Below are positions 10,601 to 18,253 of a stretch of 64,000 bases of DNA, piece after piece. This DNA comes from Hyphomonas sediminis. GTDB taxonomy: Bacteria > Pseudomonadota > Alphaproteobacteria > Caulobacterales > Hyphomonadaceae. Under the pieces are notes generated by a model. It was not told the origin of the DNA, made no database searches, and saw only the letters and a list, made by a program, of their open reading frames with translations. The DNA is taken from NCBI RefSeq assembly GCF_019679475.1, contig NZ_JAIEZP010000001.1, positions 2,790,001 to 2,854,000 of the forward strand. The letters run 5' to 3'. The stretch's first letter is position 1. Every line of letters starts with the position of its first letter. Position numbers and translations under genes: made by a program.

Positions 10601-10900
10601 TTCCCAGCTGCATTCCAAAAAGTGACGGTGCTGAGGGTCGAGGATCGCAGCTTCCTTCGGACTGAATCCGAAGAATCCAGCGTCGAACATTTCCATATCC
10701 GGCAACTGCATTGTTGCGCGAATATAGTTCGGATCCTGAATAGTGGAGAACGGCACGCCAGCGGCGATCAGCTCTTCTTCGTTCAGCCAGCGGGTGGCAT
10801 CGCGCCCTGCCGACAGCATGTTCCAATACTCTCGGACAGAACGCGCGCCCGGAAAATGTCCGGCCATGCCAACAATGGCGATACTGTTCTCATCGGCCAT
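4625..10900 (-). CDS. type I polyketide synthase, KS-AT-KR-DH-ACP-TE
   Basis: This 2091-residue single-module PKS extends an acyl or aminoacyl starter, most likely from the NRPS encoded immediately upstream. Domains in order: KS (about 5-430; Cys178 in TACSTSL, His313 in EAHGTGT, His352 in NIGHLD), AT (about 525-830; Ser623 in GHSAGE), a KR structural half (about 905-1120), KR catalytic half (1128-1320; GGLGGIG at 1136-1142, Tyr1294), dehydratase (about 1338-1610; His1372, Asp1533 in HPALFD), ACP (about 1693-1765; Ser1724 in GGGSL) and thioesterase (about 1825-2075; Ser1899 in GYSGGG). No enoylreductase or methyltransferase is visible. KR-then-DH order is unusual for cis-AT modules. The predicted step is malonate addition, reduction, dehydration and release. 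The ATG is preceded by AGGAG located inside the NRPS 3' end, so the pair is coupled. Confidence 0.93.
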   Translation of the reverse strand: MADENSIAIVGMAGHFPGARSVREYWNMLSAGRDATRWLNEEELIAAGVPFSTIQDPNYIRATMQLPDMEMFDAGFFGFSPKEAAILDPQHRHFLECSWEALEDAGHMPDKFDGAIGVFGGCGMQAYLAFNLLSNPELVENWGMFLLRHTGNDKDFLTTRVSYLLDLHGPSVGVQTACSTSLVAIHQACQSLLSRECDMALAGGASIDLPHGRGYRYAEGEILSSTGYCRAFDDAADGTLFGSGAAVVALRRLDDALRDGDNIHAVILGSAINNDGARKAGYLAPSIDGQAMAASEALAVAGVEPDSVEYIEAHGTGTLVGDPIELSALQQAYDGAGAGSIGIGSVKTNIGHLDTAAGIASLIKVALAMRGEKLPATLNFNSPNSRFNFGRSPFKVVGDSRDWQRGAKPRRAGVNSLGVGGTNAHVILEEAPARPGAMTSGPYVFPLSAKTKESLDGLIAKWRDFSGDPGPDFCIANAAFTLQTGRRDFNHRAAVVASNMAELADQLSANGAWKRTAATAKDAKPRIVFMFPGGGAQYPNAGRSLYKNNAVFRTAADACFAALEPSLASDLRKVMFASEDFTAGSAALERPTYSLLAVFIVEYGLSKLWESWGVTPDAVIGHSAGEYAAAVLAGVMSLQDAIAVVLERGALFESAPAGGMISVQHDEASVRRLLGDDLDIAVLNSPQVTVVSGADEPLAEFSKRLAAEGIKHAPVRIKVAAHSRMLDSGLERFRKRLESVKLSAPKVDFINNLVGEVADPNLMSKPDYWVNHLRGCVRFADGLSAALSSPDVILVEVGPGQALCALAGLVQSEHSARGCVPTLPTAVDPQDDQAYALSAFGNLWTLGVPVDFARVRKGEGLRRISLPTYAFERQRHWIEPGKGRADNDDEVQQILRRADISSWIEARVFKKAPIETAGRRKRKHVIFSDGSDAAFGLIDRLVARGDSCIVVSHDPAADQPRGDGSGFAFDAGAEDYAPLIEALSNEPSEPDTVLFFWPRLFAGSDKRLGAFDASFTLAKALQLTGWAEGAHFVALTQNALAVSAGDHCDAMQAAVLGPWQMLAAEQSGVRSRVVDLDTEASAADMADNILKEIDSDGGAPVAAWRKGERFTPALERSAIPLDRNKLRERGVYLITGGLGGIGMELAQYLAETVKARLVLVGRSSIPPRESWGTLAEGRGPSADVAKVRDLLALEALGAEVLAISADVSDEEDMQRVLEEVRDRFGAVNGLFHGAGTINDAPMAMKSLEDAHGVLAAKADGAAVLDRLFPEGEVDLFAVFSSTSMLITPPGQSDYVAANAIAESVAASRCDGMIITWGVWSDVGMAKRAADTGASGEGGILHPLLGAKSDSRDGKLHFHQTYSEAALWALAEHRIGTKAVLPGAAYVEIASAAALAGGMGDAVEISRLNYVVPLVIQPRQSRQVRTTLTPLEDDGYHIEVESRVHAGEGWLLHFDASISKRMSADTSPIGQVSCPDEVSAELLTLDSRGVGFGPRWKNVVHARTGECVATAEFVLAPEFASDLRSYRIHPALFDTSFAVGLFLLENDAERGVFAPVSIDEVRIFGALKQRFSAVCRMQSVEEDAASFDIDLRDETGGVLLEIRGASFRRVTFSGEVPTLPNPDADIRERLMAEGIRSAESRAVFEQIFTQGASSIVVTPVSIAQILHLTRAPADTMSATGKKAGDGKAVNAGDPVEQRLAQMCAEILGVDTLGLDEEFLSYGGGSLTGVRLFARIRREMGVELALSALLQAPTIRALAVMVREQLPEDAAETHGAEAEANSGEAGTAEAAEPAQGTVSELPKKPAAKPITKSRWTPLVRMVPGASEKKPVFLIHGAGGTALVFKPLADGLKCGSPVYGVEAQGIDGSLPILETIEEMAELYVRHILSLDPVGPYRLVGYSGGGVIAVEMAHQLKQSGREVEFLCMLDTLAPQEMYRPIRIDNEVKRLAGKMKGWTKLDFGEIGARAVKRANKVVEKVRSRFEPKPPPAPKSHIEIFSRQVIDGYKRAQKLYHPPQYEGDALLYRAKNAELPFERAGNKLGWDGILTGNMEVVVLDADHYNILRTPNIEAVAEDISRRLEALDAETTPVSEVA

Positions 10901-10905
10901 GGGAG

Positions 10906-13900
10906 TTACGCTCCTGCTGGGTGACGGCGACGGGCCGCGAGGCGCGCTTGCGCCCGGCCTATCCCTGCATTCACCTTGTCCTTATCTCCACCCTCACCCT
11001 CGCGGATACGGGTGGCCAACGTTCTGACTGTCGGGAAACGGAAGACGTCCGTTATGCTGACATTGCCATCAAATTCTGCTTGGACGCGGCGCAGCATCTG
11101 GAAGGCCAGAAGAGAGTGCCCCCCCAGATCGAAGAAATTGGCGTTCACATCCAGCGCGCTCAATCCGAGCAGCTCACACCACAGGGTCGACAGGCGCTGT
11201 TCGACTTCATTGTCCGCAGCTTCCATAACGCCGCTGGTGACCGCGTCAGGCGCCGGAAGCGCCTTGCGGTCGATCTTGCCATTGGGTGTCAGCGGGAATG
11301 CCGGCAGCGACACAAACTGCGCGGGCACCATGATTTCCGGCAACTCCTGGGAAAGCTGGGCTTTCAGCGCCTTGAAGTCCGGCGTGGCGCCCGGCTTCGA
11401 AACGCAATATGCCACAAGGCGCTTGCTCTCGCTGGTATCCCCCAGCGCCACCACGACAGCCTGGGCGATCTCATCGGTGCCCACCAGGGCCGCTTCGATT
11501 TCGCCAAGTTCGATACGATGTCCCCGCAGCTTTACCTGGTGGTCGATCCGTCCAAGGAACTCCAGCTTCCCGTCCGGATGACGGCGAACAAGGTCGCCAG
11601 TCCGGTACAGGGTCTCCCCAGGGCGATCCGCCAGCGTAACAAAGCGTTCGGCTGTTAGTTCCGGGCGATCCCAGTAGCCGAGCGTGACACCGTCGCCACC
11701 GATCAGCAGCTCTCCTGCGGCCAGCGCAGGCTGCGCCCGTCCACTAGCGGAATCGATCCGCAGCGTCGTATTGATCAGCGCTTCGCCTAGCGGAATGAAG
11801 TTTCCAAACTCTGTGAGGTCACACATGGTCGACCAGATCGTCGTCTCAGTCGGGCCATACATATTGAACAGCTTGGCTTGGGGCGCATCAGCGCGCAGCG
11901 CCCGCGCCAGGTCCATCGGAAGGGCCTCGCCTCCCACGCAAAGCACCTCAAGCCCGGCAAGCTTTTCACGCTCCCCGCCCAGCATCATCGCCATCGACGG
12001 CGTGCACTGAAGGTGCGACGCGCCGAAAAATTCGAGATCCTCAGCCACAGAAAAACGCGCCTCGCTGGCGGGCAGTGCCCCGGCCCGCTCCATGACGCGG
12101 CGCAGGTAGGGCAAATGTTCGATTGCCAGATCCTGGTCGACACCGAAATCCACGAGGCAACCGATTTCATCGACGCCGACACCATGAACGCGGCGCGCCA
12201 TTTCTGCGCAGGTTTCAACGGACCCGAACAGGCCGCTCGTCTGGAAATAGCGCTCGAAAGCGTGATCGAGCAACGCATCCATTTCGTCCGGCGTAAGCGG
12301 TTCGGCGTCCATAACTTCCTGTGCCGTGCGACCGGTCTGTTCTCCGCGCTGAACCAGCGTCGGGAAAGTCCAGGCCGCATCCCGCACGAGATCCACAGCA
12401 GTACGCAGGTACGCCTTCATCGGCTCCCGGACGACTTCGCGGACGCCCTCATCGGTGTCGCCCACAAAGGAGTGCAGCATCAGGGTCACCTGCCCCTCGC
12501 CCGCATGTCCTGCAGCTTTCCACGCCGCGCGATACCGCGCGATGTTGCCCGCCAGCTCGTCAACCGACATCCCGAGAAGGTGAGTCAGGACGTTGAATCC
12601 CTGCCGGCCAGCGCTCTCGAAGGCTTCGGCCGCTTTCGCGATGGTCAGCCAGATCGGGAGTTCTTTCTGAACCGGTCGCGGCATAATCCGCGTAGGGATT
12701 TCCTGTCCATTCGGATTTACGAATGGCACCGCTTCTCCGCGCCACAGGCGTTTCAGCGTATCAATGCGCTCCGGCAGTGTATCTTTGCGGCCCGCAAAAG
12801 CGTCCGGCGCAAGCACGAAATCGTTCGGCTGCCAGCCCGTCGCAATCGCCAGACCAACCCGGCCGCCGGAGATATTGTCGATGACCGACCAGTCCTCGGC
12901 AACGCGGACCGGATGATGCAGCGGAAGAACACAACTTCCGGCGCGAATGTGCACATTCTTGGTGATCGACGCCAGCGCTGCGCTGGTCACGGCCGGGTTC
13001 GGATACGAACCGCCAAAGTCGTGGAAGTGACGTTCCGGCGTCCAGATCGCTTCGAAGCCATTTTCATCGGCAAACCGCGCGCCAGCAAACAACAGTTTGT
13101 ATTGGTCAGCATTTGCCGTCGAAGAAGCGGCAAAATAGAACAGGCTGAACGGCTTGCTCTTCTTTGCTTCAGCGCCATGCAGCGCCACGGTCAGTCCGCG
13201 CGACAGCGTCCAGAACAGTTCCAGCACGGAAATATCAAAGTTGGGGCTGGTGACGGCCAGCCAGACATCACCGTCCTTGTAAGGAAGGCGCTTATCCATC
13301 GCTGCGAAGAAGTTTGCCAGTGCGCCATGCTGCACTTTCACGCCCTTCGGCCGGCCCGTAGAACCTGAGGTGTAGATCAGATAGGCAAGGTCCTGAGCGC
13401 TCGACGAAGGCCGCGCCCATCCGTCCGCAGTGCCAGCACGAAGCTCATCAAACGTCAGGCGCGTTGCACGCACACCTTCACCCACACCCTGCACATTGGT
13501 CACGACGAAGCGGGAGCGCGAATCTTCGAGCATGTAATCCAGGCGATCCGCCGGATAACCCGGATCAAGCGGCACATAGGCACATCCCGACTTCAGTACG
13601 GCCAGCAAAGCCACAACCATTTCGATCGAGCGGCTCATGCAAACGCCGACCGTTTCACCCGGCTGCACACCGCGCGCAGCCAGCTGCGCCGCGACGATGT
13701 CGGAAGCTTCGTCCAGCTCCGCATAGCTCAGCGAAGCTTCCCGCGTCTGAAGCGCAATTCGGGCTGGCGTCTTGGCCGCCTGTGCTTGCACGCCGCCATG
13801 CATAGAAACGAAGGGAACATTGACGTTCGCTCCGGCTTCGAATGCTGCCCGCATCGCCAGCTCATCGGCGGCGGAAAGTTCGATTGCGGAAACGCTCAGT

Positions 13901-15456
13901 TCCGGCGCGCGGATCAGCGCGTCGAATGCGGCCTTGATATGCGCCGCCATCGTCGCCGCCACCTGGGCGTCGAATGCAGCGGCGGAGAATCGCAAGGTTG
14001 CCTTGCCGGCCACCAGTTGCATCGCAATATCAGCGTTCGGGTGCTTCGGCGCCCCCGCGCCAAGCTCCAGCGCGATGGCAAAGTCAGTTGCCCGCCCCTG
14101 TGCGCGCTCTGTCCGCGCCCGGCGCATATACGCATCGACGGACAACGGCCCCTTATCCTTGGCGGCCTCAAGAAGGGCGCGCGCGCGCTGTGTCAGTTCG
14201 CCTGCTTTTTCGGCCGGCGAAACATCCAGCACAACCGGGCGCCACGGCTCAAACCAGGCGGCGCTCTGGCCAAGGCCGGAAACATGATCGGCATCATAAA
14301 GCGCAACGGCAACCGCAGCAGCCCCGCTGACATGAGCGGACCAGGCGGCAAGCGCCGAAAGCGCTACTGCCACGTCCGCCTGATCTGCCAGAGCAAACTC
14401 ATGAACACCCGCTGCCGGCGCCATCGCGCGCGGATAAGGCACACCTTCGGCAGCTGGCGTACGCGCGCTTTGCGCCAGCCAGAATGGCTCAGCTTTCGAA
14501 GCGGACTTCACCAGCCCATCGAGATGGGCAACCGCATCGTCTGAGAGCGACGGCAAACAAGCCCCAACGCCCAGATCCTTCTGGCCTGTAAGCGACACCG
14601 GCGCACCAGCTGAATCCGTAATGCCCTTCAAGCGCACAAGGCTGCCACCCTGAACGGCTACCATCAGGGCGTCTGCGTCATGTCCCACGATAGATCCCGC
14701 CGGCAGAACGGATTGCGCACTGCCGGAGAGCTCAAGCTCGTTCACCAGCAGAACGCGTTCACCGGTCCAGAGCTTCAGCGCGGACAACGGATTGTTATAA
14801 GGCCCGAAAGACATCGCCCGCGCCAGAGCCAGAACTTCCTCAACCGGCACATCGAAGCGCAAAGTTGCCGCTGCCGCCGGGCGTTTGAATTTTCCAAAGT
14901 AGGTGCGCTCGCCCGTTTGCGCGCGTACCGGCACGTCTCCAGCGGACACCGAAGCAAGAATGCGTTTGAAAGCGCTCAGGCCCGCTTCGAAACATTTGGC
15001 GTTAAGGCTAAATGCCGTGTCATTGGGGTCGATAGAAACCGGTTCGACGTCCACAATTCCACCGGTGTCCGGCTTGTCGGTCATTTCGTGCCAGGTCACG
15101 CCGTGCCCGCTCTCTCCTGCCAGAATGGCCCAGGAGGTCGCATTCAGGCCGGCATACCGAGGCAGCGGGCCATCATGGAAGTTAATCGCCTTTCTGCGCG
15201 CGCGCGAAATAAGCTCCCCTGGAAGCATGTCGAGATTGGCGATGCTGAAGAGGTAGTCGAATTCGAGCGCATCCAAATCGTTCGCCGATGCCTCATTTTT
15301 ATTCAGCACACGGAAGCCGGAAGTGCCAGCATAGCTGGCGATGGCAGCGTCATGCGTTAATATCGCTGTGACCTGGCCGCCCATTGAAACATAGGCGTCG
15401 ACACATTGCGTCAAAAGCGGCCCATCGCCGACGAACAGCGCAGTAATATTATTCAC
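10906..15456 (-). CDS. NRPS: formyltransferase, C-like linker, adenylation domain with inserted luciferase-like monooxygenase, PCP
   Basis: This 1516-residue protein activates one amino acid and should pass it to the PKS encoded 5 bp downstream. The N-terminus (1-190) is a formyltransferase domain of the Met-tRNA formyltransferase fold, with Asn92, His94 and Asp130 at the catalytic positions; a formyltransferase C-terminal-like part reaches about 300. Residues about 350-545 resemble the tail of a condensation domain but lack HHxxxDG. The adenylation domain begins near 550 (YTSGSTGRPKG 695-705, FDISVLE 740-746 with the amino-group Asp741) and resumes near 1135 (NMYGPTETT 1198-1206, YRTGD 1285-1289, NGKIDRKALP 1392-1401). 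An FMN-type luciferase-like monooxygenase (about 765-1115) sits between motifs A4 and A5, as in proteins called the MupA/Atu3671 family. The PCP Ser is 1448 in GGHSL. Confidence 0.93.
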   Translation of the reverse strand: MNNITALFVGDGPLLTQCVDAYVSMGGQVTAILTHDAAIASYAGTSGFRVLNKNEASANDLDALEFDYLFSIANLDMLPGELISRARRKAINFHDGPLPRYAGLNATSWAILAGESGHGVTWHEMTDKPDTGGIVDVEPVSIDPNDTAFSLNAKCFEAGLSAFKRILASVSAGDVPVRAQTGERTYFGKFKRPAAAATLRFDVPVEEVLALARAMSFGPYNNPLSALKLWTGERVLLVNELELSGSAQSVLPAGSIVGHDADALMVAVQGGSLVRLKGITDSAGAPVSLTGQKDLGVGACLPSLSDDAVAHLDGLVKSASKAEPFWLAQSARTPAAEGVPYPRAMAPAAGVHEFALADQADVAVALSALAAWSAHVSGAAAVAVALYDADHVSGLGQSAAWFEPWRPVVLDVSPAEKAGELTQRARALLEAAKDKGPLSVDAYMRRARTERAQGRATDFAIALELGAGAPKHPNADIAMQLVAGKATLRFSAAAFDAQVAATMAAHIKAAFDALIRAPELSVSAIELSAADELAMRAAFEAGANVNVPFVSMHGGVQAQAAKTPARIALQTREASLSYAELDEASDIVAAQLAARGVQPGETVGVCMSRSIEMVVALLAVLKSGCAYVPLDPGYPADRLDYMLEDSRSRFVVTNVQGVGEGVRATRLTFDELRAGTADGWARPSSSAQDLAYLIYTSGSTGRPKGVKVQHGALANFFAAMDKRLPYKDGDVWLAVTSPNFDISVLELFWTLSRGLTVALHGAEAKKSKPFSLFYFAASSTANADQYKLLFAGARFADENGFEAIWTPERHFHDFGGSYPNPAVTSAALASITKNVHIRAGSCVLPLHHPVRVAEDWSVIDNISGGRVGLAIATGWQPNDFVLAPDAFAGRKDTLPERIDTLKRLWRGEAVPFVNPNGQEIPTRIMPRPVQKELPIWLTIAKAAEAFESAGRQGFNVLTHLLGMSVDELAGNIARYRAAWKAAGHAGEGQVTLMLHSFVGDTDEGVREVVREPMKAYLRTAVDLVRDAAWTFPTLVQRGEQTGRTAQEVMDAEPLTPDEMDALLDHAFERYFQTSGLFGSVETCAEMARRVHGVGVDEIGCLVDFGVDQDLAIEHLPYLRRVMERAGALPASEARFSVAEDLEFFGASHLQCTPSMAMMLGGEREKLAGLEVLCVGGEALPMDLARALRADAPQAKLFNMYGPTETTIWSTMCDLTEFGNFIPLGEALINTTLRIDSASGRAQPALAAGELLIGGDGVTLGYWDRPELTAERFVTLADRPGETLYRTGDLVRRHPDGKLEFLGRIDHQVKLRGHRIELGEIEAALVGTDEIAQAVVVALGDTSESKRLVAYCVSKPGATPDFKALKAQLSQELPEIMVPAQFVSLPAFPLTPNGKIDRKALPAPDAVTSGVMEAADNEVEQRLSTLWCELLGLSALDVNANFFDLGGHSLLAFQMLRRVQAEFDGNVSITDVFRFPTVRTLATRIREGEGGDKDKVNAGIGRAQARLAARRRHPAGA

Positions 15457-15941
15457 AATCCACCCACTTCTTGTATTCTACTAACAATTACGCCCCCGTC
15501 GTTAAGGTTAATCCGGCACCTCGCCACGATCAAGGCAATCCCCCGCGTGGTTAGCCGATATTCGATCAGGATTGGTAAAATCTCAGGCTTCAATTGCCTG
15601 TATCATACGCTGGTCCTGTAAATCCTGCCTTCAGTTGTGCTTCTTGCCAGCCGCACATCCGCCTGCACGCCCTGTTGTGTCCCCACGCATCACGCCTCCC
15701 CCATGTTCACTATCGGATCGGGCACTATTCGCCTTCCGGCTTGCCAAATGCAGGATTTGTTCCCACCCCAGATGCGCGCTTTGGTTGCCCCGCCCACAAA
15801 TAAAATCTGTAGCAACTGCAATGCTGGGGAGAGGGGTACCCCTCGCAGGGGCATCATTTTTGGTGCATGGCACAATAATCTCATTGTGACCGCGCCCCCG
15901 ATGCTTTCGTTTCGAACTGAAACAGTCCAAGTGATGCGCTT
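15457..15941. other. 485-bp intergenic region between divergent NRPS and flippase genes
   Basis: No convincing gene is visible in this stretch: open frames of up to about 105 codons on both strands have no family resemblance and overlap each other. It must hold the promoters of both the NRPS-PKS operon (leftward) and the flippase (rightward). Besides the perfect palindrome at 15831-15844 I see no clear sigma-70 or EcfG-type promoter, and no riboswitch-like structure. Confidence 0.7.
15831..15844. promoter_or_regulatory. 14-bp perfect palindrome, possible operator
   Basis: GAGGGGTACCCCTC is its own reverse complement. It lies about 98 bp upstream of the flippase start, in the region that separates it from the NRPS-PKS operon. 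Perfect dyads of this length between divergent genes often bind dimeric regulators. No regulator gene lies next to it, so the assignment is tentative. Confidence 0.35.
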
Positions 15942-17456
15942 ATGACCGATAATAATACGCCGGCCAATTTCGGTAACGAACAGGAAGTCTCGCCAGGTCG
16001 CGTAATCCGCGCCACCGCCTGGCTGGGCCTCGCAAAGCTGGTGAGCTACGGTCTCGCATTCCTCAGCACCATCGTGCTCGCGCGAATTCTTGTTCCGGAA
16101 GATTTTGGAGTCATCGCCCTTGCAATGGCGATCATCGGCGTCCTGGCCGGGCTTCTCGATGTTCCAGTGACGACCGCGCTCGTCGCGCTCCAATCCCCGA
16201 CCGATGATGAATTCGACACCGCCTGGACGATATCCATCATCCGATCTGTCCTGGTGTCCCTTCTTCTCTTCGCCCTCGCGTATCCATTGGCGGGAATGTT
16301 CAACATGCCAGAAGTCGCACCTGTGATTATGGCACTATCGGCACAGCTCATCATCTTTGGCCTGAGAAACCCATATTTTGAGAACTTTGCACGGTCGCTG
16401 AATTTCACATGGGATGTGTACGCCGAAATTTCCTCCAAGATCTGTCAGATCATTGTCAGCATCGCGGTCGCGCTCATCTGGAAATCCTACTGGGCATTTG
16501 TCGTGGGCCTCATTGCTGGCGCCCTCGCCAGCATGATTGTGACCTACATAGCCGCCCGGAGGCTGCCGAAGCTTTCGCTTCGCTCACCGCAGCGACTGCT
16601 GGGCTATTCCATCTGGCTGGGCATGAGCATGGTCGTAAACCGGCTCGCCTCGGAAAGTGCCAACCTGATCGCAGGCAAGCGCTTCGGCCAGGCGATGCTC
16701 GGCGAGCTTCACATCGGCAACAAGTTGTCGACAGACATTTCCTACATCGCCCTCATCCCGATCATCCGGTCGCTGCTCTCGGCGTTCAGCCGCCTGGCTG
16801 ACGACATGCACCGGTTTCGCCACGCCTATCTCAAGGCACAGGCTGCAACTGTTGCGATGGCGCTGCCAATGGGCGTTGGGCTTGCGCTCGTGGCCGATCC
16901 GCTTGTGCCCCTGATGCTTGGCCCGGGCTGGGACCGGGCGATCATCGTGGTCCAGTACTTCGCGCCCTGCGCCAGCTTGTTGATGGCCGCTGGGCCTATT
17001 CGATCCGTCGCGATGGCATTGGGCAAGACGCGGGTCATGCTGGGTCGCGATGTGATACTTCTTGTTATCCGGGTCACCTGCCTGGTCATCGGCACATGGA
17101 CCCACGGCTTCCTTGGCCTGCTGGTGGCCTATGTAGCCTCTACCATCCTCACGACCATCGTAAATCTCGCCTTTCTGAAGCGCCTTCTGAGTATCCGGAT
17201 TGTCGATCAGGTCCGGAACTTCGCGCGCTCCATTATATCGACACTGATGATGGCGGGTGCCGTAATGGTCGTCGATCGGTCACTCAATCTGCCAGACACG
17301 CTGTGGGACAACATCCTCACGGTTGGAGTTTTGTCCGCAACGGGCGCAGCCACCTATGCAACGGTCCACACGCTGCTCTGGCTGGCCGGTGGCCGCCCGG
17401 ACGGTATCGAACAATCCGCGCTACTGGTCGCCAGGAAACTGAAGCTCGTTCGCTGA
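15942..17456 (+). CDS. oligosaccharide flippase (Wzx/MOP superfamily)
   Basis: This 504-residue polytopic membrane protein is of the polysaccharide-exporter (MATE/MOP) type. Such proteins move undecaprenyl-linked oligosaccharides from the cytoplasmic to the periplasmic face of the inner membrane. The N-terminal RATAWLGLAKLVSYGLAF (residues 24-41) and the following ARILVPEDFGVIALAMAI segment match the Wzx/RfbX family start, and repeated hydrophobic segments give an estimated 12-14 helices. The length is normal for the family. It is transcribed away from the NRPS-PKS operon. Its presence is the main reason to read the locus as surface-glycan assembly rather than a secreted small-molecule cluster. 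The Shine-Dalgarno is weak. The transported glycan is unknown. Confidence 0.88.
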   Translation: MTDNNTPANFGNEQEVSPGRVIRATAWLGLAKLVSYGLAFLSTIVLARILVPEDFGVIALAMAIIGVLAGLLDVPVTTALVALQSPTDDEFDTAWTISIIRSVLVSLLLFALAYPLAGMFNMPEVAPVIMALSAQLIIFGLRNPYFENFARSLNFTWDVYAEISSKICQIIVSIAVALIWKSYWAFVVGLIAGALASMIVTYIAARRLPKLSLRSPQRLLGYSIWLGMSMVVNRLASESANLIAGKRFGQAMLGELHIGNKLSTDISYIALIPIIRSLLSAFSRLADDMHRFRHAYLKAQAATVAMALPMGVGLALVADPLVPLMLGPGWDRAIIVVQYFAPCASLLMAAGPIRSVAMALGKTRVMLGRDVILLVIRVTCLVIGTWTHGFLGLLVAYVASTILTTIVNLAFLKRLLSIRIVDQVRNFARSIISTLMMAGAVMVVDRSLNLPDTLWDNILTVGVLSATGAATYATVHTLLWLAGGRPDGIEQSALLVARKLKLVR

Positions 17457-17461
17457 CCCAG

Positions 17462-18097
17462 TCAGGCAGGCGCCAGCAGGCGCTTGGCAATCCCCGTGAT
17501 TTTGTCCCAGTTGCCTGCCGCAATATCGGCTTGGCTGGCGATCCATGATCCGCCTACGGCAAACACGTTCGGCTGCGCCAGATAGCTCACCACATCGCCT
17601 TCGGTGATACCGCCCGTCGGCATGAACTTCAAATGCGGCAGCGGTCCGGCGAGAGACTTCAGCGCCGGAACACCGCCTGCGACCGCCGCCGGAAACAGTT
17701 TCAGCCGCCGAAAGCCTTCCTCTGCGCGGGTCATCGCTTCGCTGGCCGTCGCCACACCGGGGATCATCAGCTGCTCCCGTCCGCCCAGCGCCGCGCGCAG
17801 CCCCGGCGACATGCCGGGCGAAACAAGGAACTCCGCCCCCGCCGCCAGCGCTGCTTCCACATCGCGCCCGCTCAGCACGGTGCCCGCGCCTACGATCAGC
17901 CCTGGCGCTGCTTTGCGCATCGCCTCAATCACTTTCAGCCCGTCAGCGGTCCGCAGCGTCACTTCCGCAATTGTCACACCCGCCGCTTCCAGCGCCTGCG
18001 CCAGCGGCGCTGCAGAGGCCGCAGAGTCGACCACAAGTACCGGGACAACCGGCGCCTTTTTAGCGGCGGCATCGAGCTTCTGGACAATGTCGGACAT
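17462..18097 (-). CDS. eda: 2-dehydro-3-deoxy-phosphogluconate (KDPG) aldolase
   Basis: This 211-residue class I aldolase splits KDPG to pyruvate and glyceraldehyde 3-phosphate, the last step of the Entner-Doudoroff pathway, in the cytosol. The Schiff-base lysine is Lys133 in the LKLFPA motif. The catalytic Glu45 and Arg49 lie in EVTLRT, and the glycine-rich phosphate site includes GAGTV (70-74) and PTGGI (160-164). The length matches bacterial Eda. It ends convergently with the flippase, 5 bp apart, with no hairpin between them. The GNAT gene upstream ends 156 bp before its start, so eda may have its own promoter. A dual role on 4-hydroxy-2-oxoglutarate is known in the family and cannot be excluded. 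Confidence 0.93.
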   Translation of the reverse strand: MSDIVQKLDAAAKKAPVVPVLVVDSAASAAPLAQALEAAGVTIAEVTLRTADGLKVIEAMRKAAPGLIVGAGTVLSGRDVEAALAAGAEFLVSPGMSPGLRAALGGREQLMIPGVATASEAMTRAEEGFRRLKLFPAAVAGGVPALKSLAGPLPHLKFMPTGGITEGDVVSYLAQPNVFAVGGSWIASQADIAAGNWDKITGIAKRLLAPA

Positions 18098-18253
18098 GGG
18101 TCACCCCCGCAAAAAACGGCAACGCGTTCACCCACCAAAGGCGGGCCTCCGCGCTGTTCTGGCCCGCGCTGTTTCCAAAAACAAGCGCGCGGCCAGCAAA
18201 TGTCCCCAGTGTCATTTTACGCCGTATACTTCTCGGGAAGGCATCAGCACCGC

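Noticed and set aside
14850-15456. Separate methionyl-tRNA formyltransferase (fmt) gene
   Set aside because: The formyltransferase domain is continuous in frame with the adenylation domain, with no stop or start between them, and is not next to def.
15690-16193. 167-codon minus-strand frame at the flippase start
   Set aside because: Very rich in charged residues, overlaps the flippase 5' end and has no family resemblance.
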